This document shows positions 42,600 through 54,957 of a stretch of 64,000 bases of DNA, in pieces. The stretch is from assembly GCA_002205965.3 (NCBI GenBank), contig NADL03000873.1, forward strand, positions 62,001-126,000, given 5' to 3'. This stretch comes from Kappaphycus alvarezii (lineage: Eukaryota; Rhodophyta; Florideophyceae; Gigartinales; Solieriaceae). Made by a program: the position numbers and the translations under genes. The stretch's first letter is position 1. Each line of letters begins with the position of its first letter. The notes under the pieces were generated by a model that was not told where the DNA came from, did not search any database, and was given only the letters and a program-made list of their open reading frames with translations.

Positions 42600-45500
42600 T
42601 ATACTGATATTTATAGAATATAGAGCCAAGGGTGCTTCTTGTTCATGAATAACAAGTGTATCAGTTCCTCAAAATCACTGTATATCTTAAACTTATAGAT
42701 TTCCAGTCGAGTTACTAAATAAAGAGAGAATATTGCCAAAATGCCGGCAAATTATCTCAGTTTATACAAAAACGGTTCCTCAACAATGAAAATATCGTTA
42801 TTATCGTATAGACAGATGTTATTGCAGAAGTGGGTTTAGATCGTTATAATCCTGCGTAAACGCTGTAATTCATTCCTAAGCTCCGTTTCCTGTCAGAGTA
42901 TTCATTCTTTAGTTGTAAATAAGTTAATTCCTTGGTTGCACGTAGTCCTCTGTGAAGAGAAAATTTTCACCTCTTTGATAGTAGGTGACGAGACGAATTG
43001 TGTGGATAGATCTCCTTTATATCTTCCCTCAGCTCAAATAGAGCTTTCAATGCGTTCATTTTACCTCCGTGATAGTGCAAGGGTTGGACTACTTTGATCG
43101 GAATGATGGCCAGCTTGTAGCCTGTTTCATTGCTTTTCTATGAACAAAAAGAACTTTGTAACCGGCCTGAGAAATTTGAGTTTTCTGGTTCCCATTTTTT
43201 ACGCCTAGGTTGATCTTCTATTTCATTTGGCCAATATCTTCACCTCCCTAATCATCATCATCCAATATATTCGCCTTCAATTCCTCATTTCTAAATCTTG
43301 CAGTTATTTTTTCGTACAATAACTTCAATTATGAGCAACCATCTACCCATTTTCGTCGGTGATACCCACATAATACATTTGATAAAGCAAGTTTTACTCT
43401 ATTTCTTTGGTTCTGTTTGCAATATTTCTCGCTAATGATCGTTTGATTTTTTCTACCATTCCATCATACTACTCGTTCGATGTAGGAGCGTAGGCGAGCC
43501 CTGTTTTCAATTGAATACCTTTTCTGTCAAAAAGTGCGGAAATTTGTTGCAGCGAGACAAATAAATAAGTCCGAGATGATCCTTTTAGGTATACCAAATG
43601 GCTCGATAATTTCGTTTTGTACAATATAAAGTACCATCCTGCATTTTCCCCCTTTGTTGCGAAGTTGAGTGGTCAGGCGGTTAGGAAATCACCTCCTATA
43701 AGATTATATTTGGTTCGGAAGAAGGTTCTTTGAATGTAGCTGCAAAGTATATTGCGAAAGTTTTAGAAGTGCTTAAAATGGGGATGCTTTATGTATTCTT
43801 GTACATCTAGCTCTTTTTGAGGTTTTGACAGAGGTCACAGTTTTCAAAGCGCTTAAAAAAGTCCTTGTGAGTGTCTGGTCACCAAAAAACTTTCTTAACG
43901 AGTTGCTTTCTTGGTCAGAGATCTCAACGTCGTAGCTCATAAGATAAAGTTCTCAACATCTTTGTTATTTATCTGATAGGAGCTCCTAGTGAAGTACTGG
44001 CTTTCTTGAGTCGAAAAATATATCCTCCGCACGAAGCAAGGGCATTCATATTTATATGCACCCATCTTTTATATTCTTTCTCCACGTTTCATATTTCAAA
44101 GTCCTCCTGGAAACAAACGTGTTCTTGAATATTAGCCTAAAATAATTTTGCGCAAACCTAGTATTTCTGCAACTCTAATAACATTCTCGGGAAAACGTTT
44201 ACTGGGGTTCGATGAGGTCCCCAAACAGCTAAGTAACCAGCTGACTGAGTAATGGTTCCGAGTATGTAAGTATTCTAATCCAATGCTCAGCTAAAATTTC
44301 GAGCCACCTATTCACCTGAAGATTTACATCTTTCTTCTGAAATTTTGCCCTATAACATCGGCAGTTAGGTATGAAATTTAAATTTTCTAGTGATGAAAAA
44401 CAAACATGAAACTTTATAATGTAAGAGAGACAGCAAATGATTCTTCCTTAAAGAAATAATACATCTTCGTTGCAAATTGAATGTGAAATTTGCAATTTTA
44501 CACTTTCTTGGGACAGCAACAATCCCAAACTTTGATCAGATACACTTATTTACACTATAAGCGGCTTCTTAACATCCTGATTTATGACTAATAGAGGATC
44601 CCATAGCTTTTTTTCAAATTTATCTACCGCGATTTGCATTTTCCGTTCCAGGAAAGCTTCGAATTTTTCGTGATGGCATTTAGCGGTGCCACATTCATGG
44701 TTTTCGAAATGCTTTCAATAGTAAAAAGCTAGACTAAGGAAACATTAAGTTGTCATATTTGAAATAGTTCGTGTTCCCGGCTCGATTTTTTTTTGTTTTT
44801 CAGATCAACCTGGATTCTTATTAGATCTAAAACGCGGACCAGTAAAGTGAAGGATTCCTGTGCAAATAAGCACTTGTGGAGCTTTACTTTCAATCTTCAC
44901 TTTAAAACTCTCTCAAATATTGTCCGGTAATCCAAGATATGCTCATCCAAATTTTCTGAGAATACCTAAATATCATCATTTAATAAATCCAAAAAATCAA
45001 TTCTTTTCAAAAAATCCTTCTTTCCTATTTGGAATGAGGCTGGTGGAATTATGAGACCGAAGGGAACTAAATTAAATCTGAATGTCACAATTTAGCTTCT
45101 AAAACTTCTTTTGTTGTTGCAATTTTCACTAAAAAGTAATATTCCAATATAAATAGATCAATTGATGTGACTTGTTTCCCATCCTTCAATTATTCTATAA
45201 TTATTTTCCATGTTTGGAATCAACAATCTTTCCGATATCATTTTTGGTTGATACGCCGATATTCGACACCGTATTGAGTTTTTACATCCCGTTTGGCGCA
45301 ACTATGATATTAAATTACAATGGTGATAAAAACCTGGGAGTAGAGTCATTTACTACAAACTCTTAATGTTGTCTCAAATACCATGAAATATAAAAACCTT
45401 CATATTTTGAAGGTTGAATTCTTAGCGTATAGAAAATTGGTTTAGAACCCGAAAGGTCTAAATATTGAGTGAATGGTAAACTTTATTGTCTTAAGTCAGA

Positions 45501-47788
45501 CACACTCTACGTGATTTCTTTGGAAGCTTTCAATAACCCAGATATTTTCTTAGAAGCCGTAGAGGGATTTGTTTCAATTTTCATCAATACCCACCATCCA
45601 TTTCTCTTTTTACCAATGATCTTTCCCATCTCCGTTTTGATGAACCACTTCTCTAGCATCTACATTCTCTGATTTGATCTCCACCAAGTCCTCAGCTGCA
45701 TCCGGTGAATATTTATCTTTCATCCTTACAATCTTGTTCTCGAACCGAGAGTCCTCGCATACTACTACAAATATAAGCAGAGATTTCCCTTCAAGTCCCA
45801 GCCGCAGTTTGTATCATACCCAGAATCTCAGTCATTCCATGCGAGGTTTACCATTCTTCTGTAATAATTTTTTTCATTTCCGAGGACGTTGTTTGGGTCT
45901 GAACCTTTACTTTTATAGGTAGAGGTGAGATATTCACTGACTGAATCCTTCAATTCTTCTGGACTGTCGCAATTGTCAGACTTTGGGGTCGGGTTTTCAT
46001 TCGATTTGAGCCCAGACCTTATTGTTTCCAAGATCATTGCATGTCCAACAACTCTCCCATTGGAGGACACACAGTGAGTTCATCGAAAGGTAGCACAGGT
46101 ATAACAAGAAATTTGATATCGAACTTCGATTCCCCGAAAAACAGTGAAAGGTAGTCAAATGCATCTATACATTTTGAGATGGGTCCATCCGCAACATTGT
46201 CCTTCTTGTAGTTGAGGAATTCTAGAACCGATAATAGTCACCAAAATTTTTGAAATGGAATTTTGGAGCAGCAAAAGATTCAAAAAGAGCTTAGTTTTTC
46301 GTTCCCAACATTTTGACCGGTACTAGGTTTGGACCTATTTTTGCGGTGAAGACTGAGATAAGGAACAGTTTCTTGCCCTTACTGGACTGATTAGACTTCA
46401 TGATATATTTGAGCTCTTTCCTCGCATCTTCTGCTATCCCTCTTTTTCACTGATGAAAACTGACTCCAATTGGAGTTGAAACGAGCTCAGCTACCAATTT
46501 TCAAGTATTTACGTATACTGCTAAATACCAAGGGATGCTTTTACAGATTATCTGCTTTCGTGTCATTCTTTGCGAAGAAATTTCCGCTATGGTTTCATTT
46601 GAATCAAAAACTTTGCATTCAGAGGGTGCAGGTGCTGGAATAGGTTCAAGCATTCCATGATCTAATCTTATCTTCTGTGGTAACGTATTATCTTCTCCAT
46701 GTTTTTCATATTTATTTTGTTGATTTCGTCTACGACAGATACGTTACCGGGTTTGTTCAACTTATCATTCTTCCATTTTTTAACCTTTTCATCTTAGGTC
46801 AGGACTCTTTTCGTGCATTCGAGATAATTGCCAGTGTGTTATCTTTAGTCCATCAGTTTCTTTTATGACAACCATCGAGACCGTCCTTCGCACATCGAGT
46901 ATTCCGGTTTGTGTTCTCCGGGCATATATTCGCAAAGTTTACAGGCATGTTGCAGAAGGTTCAGAATTCTGTCGCCTTTAAAATACCGGACTTGTTTTTC
47001 TTGACGGTCAGATTAAAGCCCCCAACTCTTAAGTTATCATGTCTCTTCGATTGCCGAACCGGATTTCCAGCCGTTCTTCCAAGTTTATGAAATCACTTCT
47101 CAAGGCTTTCAGTGCCGCTGAGCTGGTATCCGGCATTTTGGAATTTTTTTCAGGATCCACTAATGGTATCCATATACGATTTCCTTACTGTGTCTCACTC
47201 AGCGACTGAAATTTCTCCGAGTTCTTAAGAAACTCCAAAATGATGCATTTCAAATAGTTAAACGTATGATGACCTCTGATGGGGAGTAAATAGGAGAACC
47301 ACTTATCCTCCATTGCCGCCTTACCCAAAATTTAGTGCTTACTTGTTAGTTAAGCCAAGCGTTTTTGTAGAGGTCACACAAGTAAACCAATGAGCTGAAC
47401 AAATCGCTGAAGTTTACTAAGCCACCATGAAGATTTTGATAGTCTCATCTGCTTTTACGTTTTCATCTTATTAAGTCACGCTCCACAGATATACCTCCGC
47501 TATGTTGCGCCCGTTCTCACGAGGGGACTCTCGTCGATGAATTCAACTTTATATTTGCTCTTTTTATCTCCTAAAAGATAGAAAGAAGATACTATCGCCC
47601 TTCAATACATCATTTTCCCCCCATTAAAACAATAAGAAACTGTTCAATATTTTCACTTTTTCTTCCCTTAAACGGCATGCGAGCAGAATTGAGATCCACG
47701 GTCGCAAAGAAAAATTATTAATCCGAAATTCAAATTAATATTTCATACCTCTAGCACGCCGGGTTCAAACCCCCATCACAACACCAAA
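42600..47788 (-). mobile_element. Old gypsy relict of the A/B/C lineage
   Basis: Full internal region on the minus strand, badly decayed. Gag is at about 46690-47700, with a damaged zinc-knuckle region near 46870-46950. Protease and linker are at 45700-46350 (the open piece 45828-46070 matches the acidic linker, with MVNLAWND). RT and RNase H are at about 44300-45480. Integrase is at about 42990-43920, with recognisable SDL and GKAER-region positions. The start of the extra module is traceable to about 42800. The primer-binding site at 47769-47786 reads TGGTGTTGTGATGGGGGT, different from that of A, B and C. Confidence 0.8.
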
Positions 47789-48300
47789 TGATAGAAACTA
47801 ACCTACAAGGACAATTTCCTCAGTACTTTTCTATAATTGATATGTTACAAGCGAACTAATTGATCCTGAATTATATTTTTTAAGTAGATGAGGAGGTGGA
47901 TAAGGGCAGAGGGTTAGGGGCCCAAGTTATTACATATAGTTCACGTTATTACACATATTCTCAGGGACTAATGGCAGAAAATGCTTGAGGACAAAAGTTG
48001 AAGTTTATCTCCGTAAATAATTGTCTTATTACTCGAAACTGTCTCCCAACTTGCCAAAAATATTTTTAAGAAAGAAGTTTACTAATCTCGTATACAATTT
48101 TCGCATAACCCAAATGTCTCAAACGAACATATTAAATTCTATGAAATGCATTAAAGGAAATCTTGCGGACGACAAGTACTAACGGAAGATACTATCAGGA
48201 TAAATACCTATACTCCCTGCTCAAGATCTTTGTCGTTGACATCAGACCCAAACAATTTCTCCAAATATATATTTAACCCAGTGCAGCCTCACTGACTCTT
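47789..48300 (-). repeat. Decayed 5' LTR of the old gypsy relict, long-U3 type
   Basis: Starts TGATAGAAAC at 47789. It retains CGAAACTGTCTCCCAACTTG, AAATGCATTAAAGG and AGATACTATCAGGATAAATA in the same order as the other LTRs. It then runs into a remnant of the acidic gene's C-terminus (48230-48300, TCAGACCCAAACAATTTCTC matching TCAGATCCAAACAACTCCTC of copy 1). Confidence 0.6.
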
Positions 48301-50260
48301 TTGGACGGGCAACAATTATGGATACCATTTCGGACATATCGAGGTTCCAAAATACATTCTCAAGACCGTCAAACTCCTCTCAGTACCCAAGAAGAGAAGT
48401 CTGCAATTTTTATTGCACCTTCAAACCCCCCTAAATCCCCTAAGGGTGCAGATTCTGTCGATAGAAATGAGTTGATGTGTTTGATGCAGGCGTCTAGTTC
48501 TGGCCAATGCAAGATTGAGGAGAAAATGTTCTCAAAAAAATCTCAAAAACATTGTCGGAATTTCTGAAAACGGTAGCATTACAACTTTGAACGATTGATT
48601 TAAATTTCCTGTGAATGAGGGGATTTGAGATTGTTTTTTGTCCGGGCAGAATTTAGGTCTGAAATCTTCGCGAAAAAAGTAACAGACTTCATTTCCCACG
48701 AGATTTTTGTAAAAGGCAGAGCCACGGATTATGTAGAAGAAGTTGCGCTGTGCCTCACTTGCGAAGGTAACTCCTTAGTAAAGCAAATTTTAGGAAAATA
48801 AACTGCGTGATGAGGCAACGGAAGGACCCAGGTTTTTTATTCCAGCCTCTGGTTTTGGACCCCCTCGGTGCCCCTTTTCCGGAGATTGCATTATTCATCG
48901 AAGCGTTTGTAACACGTGTAGCCAGGAAATACCACACCTCGGATGCTACGATTCGCACACGCATCTACTGCCGCATCAGCTGCACTTTTTGGTCGTCGGT
49001 TGCTATGGCCATCATATCGTGGGCCCCACTGCACGTGACCGACGTGAGCCATCCAGTTAGCTCTTAACTCAATAGTCTGTCAGTCGGTGTACACTCAAGA
49101 TAATTAACGAATAAGATTTCTCTCTCTTTCTCTCTGTACTGTACATACTTTATTGCACTACATTGTAGTGTGCTTTAATCGCGAGTTGTCTTCGAATGCA
49201 ACTATTCAATCCACAGGAATAAATGGCGGTGGAAAAAGATGAGGAAGAATGGCAATGCGATGAACTGTTCAAGGAAAAGTTAGAGCAGACGAGACATTAG
49301 CTTGGAGGGCCGTGCCACGTTTTCTGTAAGTACGAGGTTGTGACAGAATTTTTATTGAAAGGGAGGGGCTGAGGGAGATGATGAGTTAGGTTTACGACTA
49401 ACCTGGACCGAGACTGGCATTTGTGGGGTATTTTCTGTTTGAGTACCCTAAGAGGGGTCATCACCGGATGCAGAGCCACTAAAGACGGCGGACAGAGAAG
49501 GTAGAGGGCTATCAGATAAGCCAATGTTGGACAGCCGGGCGAAAGGTGTGTGAATGGACGGGGTACTTCCTTGCGGTGGCTGAATTTCAATTCGCGGGTG
49601 GTCGAAAAGGAAGGTATATGTGGTTGCGACGGTTTTGAAAGACGAAAGCCCGTGCGTCGATAATTGACTATATGACGATTTCGGTGTTTTCCTTTTGTTT
49701 TTTTGCGGATTATTAAATTGTTAGTTTCAATTGTAATGGCACTTCCGCCATGCGAAGTACAGTACGGTTAAAGATATTCATTACAGTGATTAAGTGAGGT
49801 TAAGATTTACCGTATTAACTTGCGCCTTTGTCCACATGTGAAGAACTCTGCGGTACAGTAAAGCGATGCAGTATAATTCAGGTTGCGCAATAATAGAAGA
49901 ATGTGCAGTGTCAAGAAATTGAGAGCCCTTTTTGATCTTTAGATTTTACTACAAAATAGGGGGAAAATAAATTTGCGAGAGTTTAAGAGGTCGTGCTTGC
50001 TTGGAAACCAACAGTCGCTTGTCCTGCAGTGTAAGCTTCGCGGCTCGGACTGGTGCTGTAAAGCTCTCATTTATGGACTAGAACCTTCGTGAAATTTCAG
50101 TTGGTTGTAATTACAGAAATATACTGTGCAGACAGTGCAACGGTATGTTCTGCGGTTCTTCCTTTGTGCACTTGAGTTAGCAGAACGGTAGAGGATAGAG
50201 TTGACCATGCTAGGGAGTAATGGTATGGTGGTGGCTCTAGAAAAGGTGAAAGAGCTTCGG
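48301..50260. other. Stretch without a confidently supported gene
   Basis: Open frames exist at 48301-48567 (plus, no ATG, Lys/Ser-rich), 48807-49067 (plus) and 49297-49590 (minus, Pro/Leu-rich), but none has a recognised domain. A short CT microsatellite lies at 49120-49135. Short TACTGTA-type words recur at 49136-49145 and 49756-49765. Confidence 0.35.
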
Positions 50261-50417
50261 TTAGAGGAATTGGCCGTTGGGATATAATGTAGTTGGAAGG
50301 TGGTGCGGAGGCGGGCTGACCTGGGGCTGTGAAAGTAACGGTACTTGTGATGGGCAAGCGAAGTGATATCCAGGAAGTTGTTCTTTCGGAGGAAATCTGT
50401 CTTCTGGAGGGGTCCGG
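50261..50417 (-). pseudogene. 3' part of a Pro-rich ORF split by element G
   Basis: When element G and one copy of TCCGG are mentally removed, the minus-strand frame from 62989-62662 continues without a stop for about 50 further codons, to TAA at 50261. The encoded segment is Pro-rich (SQPQVSPPPHHLP). Family unknown; no ATG identified. Confidence 0.45.
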
Positions 50418-51425
50418 TGTAATTAAATGCGCTGTGCGCGGTTCCTCTCGTCTAGGAACAAAAAACCGTCAGACAATAGTAAACCCAACAAACATACACC
50501 AAGACCCGCAGGGTGTTCGTTGTCCTTCTTTCTTTAAACACCCTGCGATGCAGTAGCACAGCTCGCCGACGGCGAGGAGAAATGGGGTCGGAAGAGCGGG
50601 GTAATTACTTGGACGGCTGGAGGGTATCCTTGTCCTCCGGGTTGTAAGGCCGCACCGTGGCCCGCAGAATACTAGAAACTTAATATGGGTCGATTCCAAA
50701 GTACTGTAGTCACTAGGGGCGTAATACTGGACAAAGAGGGGGTAGTAGCGGGTCAGCAGTGCTGAATATCTCCTTTGGAGATGTGGATGGTGTCACCAAC
50801 GACAACCTTGAAGTTCCTATTTGTATATAGACGCCGGATTCCGAGGCGCCAAGTGTGAGTAAGTATCACAAACAAACAAAAAAAGGGGTACTATAATATT
50901 GGATAGTGAAGGGTGAATTAAAAAGGGGGAACCCATGCGGTTAAACGTGCCTATAGCCAAAGTTGCCTTTGGCAAGGTTTCAGGTTTCTGCAAAGGCGAA
51001 AGTTGGGAGTCAAGTTCAGAGCCAACACCAGGGTAGCTGTTTAACCTGGGGCCCTAGTGGCCAGGTAGGTATAAATACAAGTTAACTAGGTTAGGGCTAT
51101 CTACGACGGCGTGGTGAGTGAAGTTAGGGTCAGCCAAGTAAGGGAGATCCAAGTTAGAGATAAGTAAATTCGGCACTTGTTCCAATAGGTCCCTTTCACC
51201 TGCGAAAATATCAGGTCCAATTTGGGGGCCGAGTGGTCTATGTTGCAAGCCCTCAGACCCTCTCGGGTGGTTATACAGTTCCCGGAATAATAGTGGGCGA
51301 CCAGCTAAAATTGCCCTTCCTGTACAGTACAGTGCGTGCCACTTAACAGTTAATCAGATCAAAAAAAAGATCACCAAAATCAACTCTGCCGGTGGCAGTA
51401 TAGTGTGAGTGTCAATTACACTACA
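50418..51425 (-). repeat. 3' LTR of element G
   Basis: Matches 61664-62661 over 998 bases from TGCGCTGTGCGCG to CACTACA. Its outermost ten bases (50418-50427) differ from the corresponding edge of the 5' LTR. It contains a perfect 11-bp hairpin (50507-50517 with 50537-50547, CGCAGGGTGTT/AACACCCTGCG). Confidence 0.88.
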
Positions 51426-51619
51426 TATCCCCGTTCTGAGCGAAAGAAAGAAGTTTAATGCATTCAGTATCTAATGGATACTGCGCACTTCCTAACTATA
51501 CGGCTAAGATCTAACCGGATGTACCTCGTCGTCCATGCGCATCGAGGCAACGCGCATTCCCGTGGTTCTCTCGATATTCTAAATAATCATATTTTGGTTA
51601 CTGTAGTACCAACTTGGTT

Positions 51620-51870
51620 CATATGGCCCATTTGGTAGTGTCTCGAGCGGCTGACGGGCAGGTCCCGGGTTCAAGGCACTGGAGTCTGCCCATTTTTAGG
51701 GAGGCCTCCCAAAATATTAACCCTAATTCAGGGTTGTACATGTTTTCCACTTTCGCCAGGTTTTTCGGATACAGTATCGCCCTGGTATTAAGTGTAAGTT
51801 GCGGTACTTTGACACACCTCCGGGAGACTACGACCACGGGAAGGGGCAAGAACCAAAAAAAGTAGGGTTT
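51620..51870 (+). repeat. Possible tRNA-derived SINE or tRNA-like relic
   Basis: TTGGTAGTGTC (about 51632) resembles a pol III A box. CGGGTTCAAGG, 30-35 bases further on (about 51666), resembles a B box with a TTCAA T-loop. The spacing is tRNA-like, but the 3' stem does not close well. An A-rich run (CAAAAAAAG) near 51854 could be a SINE tail. It lies just inside the 3' LTR of element G. Confidence 0.35.
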
Positions 51871-51960
51871 TCAATCGGTTACTTATCTAGCCATTGTGCG
51901 TACGTCCCGAAACCTCTTATGGCAATTTCAACTTCCGGCTATCATCGTTTTCATTAGCGG

Positions 51961-54210
51961 GGGTTCCCCATTTTTTCTTTTGTTCTATTAACGCAACTTG
52001 CAGCCACCATCACATTCAACGAAAACTGCGATACCCAGTGCATCACTAACGTAGCTATTTCTCCCTTTGCCCTCCTTGCTCGCATGTATCGCCATACGGG
52101 GCTGTGGAAACTAGAGGGTACTTCGATGGCGAAGGCTTCGCATGCTTTTGCGCGCGTCCCATGGCTAGACACCCGGTACCTCGACGATGAGTACTTGGTC
52201 CGCAGCTACACCCGTTGGCGAGTGTCCTTGTTGATGCTCCCAGGAGGGATTCCGTTTGAAGCGCTGCAGACTTTCGAGTGGCGTTCCCGAGGCTTTGTCC
52301 TCATCCGAATTTGGAACATACCGTCGCCGGTGGCGAATGAGACGTTGGGAGCCGGTTACTTCGCGTAGTGTGCGGCGCAGCAATAAGGTCGCCAGACTCG
52401 TAGACAAGCTCACGTTATTAGCTGACTCACCCTTCTTATGGCTTGGTTTAACTCCGATGGACTTGTGGTGCGCTCGGTGTCCGCGGGAAGCTCCCTACGT
52501 TCATTTTCTTGTGCAGATGGAGGATGCGGTTCGAAGATGGTCGCGTCTCTGAGTAACGGCTGATATGCATCCACAGGCTGTCCTTTGGGACCGCCAGGTG
52601 CTACCTCAGGACTACAGGCGAACGAAGAAAGCGGACCTCGTATTTTGGGCGAGTACGGTGCGGTTTGAGCGTCGTTCTCGCTCTGGCCTTGGGTACTTCA
52701 CTCAGTGGCATCAACTGGAAGCTGAATGTTTTCACCCCTCATCCCTTTGATCTTTTTATGTTCCAGTTCCCCCCTGGTGGGAAGTTCTCTGGGGAGTAAG
52801 GGCGGGACTTCCACTTGTATTCGCTTACAGCGGCTTCTGTGCTCTCGCGAAGCCTTCGTGAGCATGGTGGATTGCGAACTGCACGGGATGGGCAGTATCA
52901 GTTGCGAGCTTCGTTGTATGGGAGGCTTTTGACACCCTTAGCCTTTGGTGGATCCCCTTCGCGTTCGAGCATCCCTTAAGAGACTCTGACTGGAATCTTG
53001 GTGAACGCTTTCCATCCCGATATCGCCAATGCGCTAGCGCCAGTCGTCACAGGTACTGTCGTTCGGGAACAGGAAGGGCAGGGGATTTCATCTGGTACGA
53101 TCCATGAGCGAAGGAGGTGATTGGTGAATCCGAAGCTCGGGCCCGTCGAGCGCAGCGACAAAATGGGTTGCCGGGGATAGTTCGATACTCTGCAGCTTCC
53201 CGTCCGCGCGAGATGCGGGGACAAGGGGACTTATGCGAACCGCGAAGCTTTGAGGATGTAGCCGCGGAACAACGGAGGATTCCAGTCCAAGCTCCCGAAA
53301 CCATGGAAGTTGAGAGTACGGCAGATGTAATAGGCGCTGCGGGCGGTGTTCCGGAAACGGAGGAAGGAGGGGTCCAGGAGGGTAAGCAAAGGATGGGCTT
53401 AACCAGAGGTCGAGGAAGGTCAGGGACACCCCCGACTGGGGAAGCACAAGCAGGAAAATCTCAAATATCTGAGTTTATCGTTCTTTCATCCGACGAGGGC
53501 TCCCCGTCTCCCAAAAGGGCCAAGTGCGAGGAATCTGAATACAGGTCATCGTTAGCTGGGAAGAGCTCGCATAGGACGCAAACACGGCGTCCCGGGGCAC
53601 AAAGGGGGCTCATTGTCGTGGTTTGACTAGAGTAGAGGCTCTTGGATCTTCAACACGGGACCCCCGCCTCGCGGGGAGTCACTCTCCCGATTCTTCCTCA
53701 GCTTTGTTTGACCAGGAAGTGGCATGGAAATCGGCTCCCGCGACTATGCTGGTATTACGCGTAGTAGATGCAATCCAACCTTCTCCACCGAAGTACGGAG
53801 AGACAGGGTACCACCCGACAGCTGTCGACGTCATTAAAACATTCTGGGCATCCCTCTTGTCGCCTCATGAGGGGAGTTGGGCGAATACGGTACCAACTTT
53901 AGTCGGCCAGCTTCGTGAAGCAATCTTTAAGGCGCGCCATGGATCATCAGAGGGGAGTTAGTGGACTTCTATCTTAAATCAGGAGTCCTGACATTCAGCC
54001 TTCGGATCGAACTTTCTTCTCGGCGGAGGCTTGGCGGGTCATTAATTTCTTTGTTTTTCAAGTAGTTGGACTTCCCGGTAGCCCTCTACCATGTTCCGTA
54101 AGGGGAATGCGTCAAAATTTAATCGCGTTTCTTGAGGACGGTGAGCGGCAAGCAACCGGCGAACGGGTCGATCTTCCGCGATACTGCCCTCTATCGATGG
54201 ATAATTAGCG
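51961..54210 (+). pseudogene. Antisense accessory coding block of element G
   Basis: Unknown protein(s) on the strand opposite to pol, between chromodomain and 3' LTR. One frame is open from 51961 to 52368. A second carries on from 52256 to 53626, interrupted only by four TGA codons (52550, 52748, 52859, 53105). It then shifts to 53623-53961, and finally to a frame ending at about 54208. Recognisable composition: Trp/Arg-rich first half (LVFWASTVRFERRSRSGLGY); basic/acidic second half with the SUMO-interacting-motif-like SEFIVLSSDEG at about 53460, followed by an NLS-like SPKRAKCEE; C-terminal SAEAWRVINFFVFQVVGLPG. About 740 codons in total. It could be an element-borne accessory gene or a nested host gene; continuous multi-frame coding character favours a once-functional gene. 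Confidence 0.55.
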
Positions 54211-54519
54211 AAATGGGGCGAATGTCAACGAGAGTAGGTATTTGAAATCCATAGTTTTCAAAAAATGCGCCGAAACTTTTGGGAAGTTCCCTTTTCACTT
54301 CAGTGAGCCCTTTTGAAATTTCCACTAGCGTGCCCTCTTGCAAACTTCCTTGTGATACTGTCCATTTTGGACAAAGAATAATGCGTCCTCCGTTCAATTC
54401 TATCTTTTAGGTTTGTAATTCATCCCCCTACTGAAGATTGGAACAGAATTGATAGATTTCGAATTATCTTCAGTAATTTATCCAACTTGAGCAATTTCTA
54501 CTTCTGGTGGTGGGGCAGT
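54211..54519 (-). other. Stretch between antisense block and pol end of G
   Basis: A minus-strand open piece at 54191-54397 (KWTVSQGSLQEGTLVEISKG) may be a tail of pol downstream of the chromodomain after a frameshift. Nothing else is recognised. Confidence 0.3.
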
Positions 54520-54840
54520 TTATTTTTCCGAAAGTACGGCCTTGACTTGCTCCTCGGAAGCGCGGATACAGGTTCCAAGAGTTTCCTCAGAGATTGAATA
54601 GCCGGTCCAATGGACTCGAAGCAGCAGCTCCTCGTCATCAGCTCGGCAGTGTGATAAAAAGTTCCCGATGACATATTCCCGACTCGGGACTTCTGGCTTT
54701 TGTACCTTAGCCTCAGATTCCCTCGACTGATACCAGTGCCGTGGGGGTATTTGGTTTTCACTGTCGTTCTCTTCATATCGCTTGTCTTTGTTAGGGTGGC
54801 TGTTCTCTCGCAAGTGGGCGGCAACGGATGGTAAAGGCAT
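54520..54840 (-). pseudogene. Chromodomain at the C-terminus of G integrase
   Basis: EYVIGNFLSHCRADDEELLL followed by RVHWTGYSISEETL matches a chromodomain: a Tyr/Val-Ile start, three beta strands and the W-x-G-Y element. It is followed by a helix (ASEEQVKAVLSEK). In chromoviruses this domain directs integration to histone-marked chromatin. The aromatic cage is only partly conserved. Confidence 0.75.
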
Positions 54841-54957
54841 TGCCTGATCGCCGCTTTTATCCTCTAAGGAAGTAATTGTTCCTTTGGATACCTTCGAATT
54901 ACTGTTGTAATCATGAGCCTCGAACGATTCCTTTGCTTCATTAGTTATTGCTCCTTC

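Noticed and set aside
51666..51680. A complete tRNA gene
   Set aside because: The A- and B-box-like motifs are present but acceptor and T stems do not pair convincingly. Kept only as a possible SINE.
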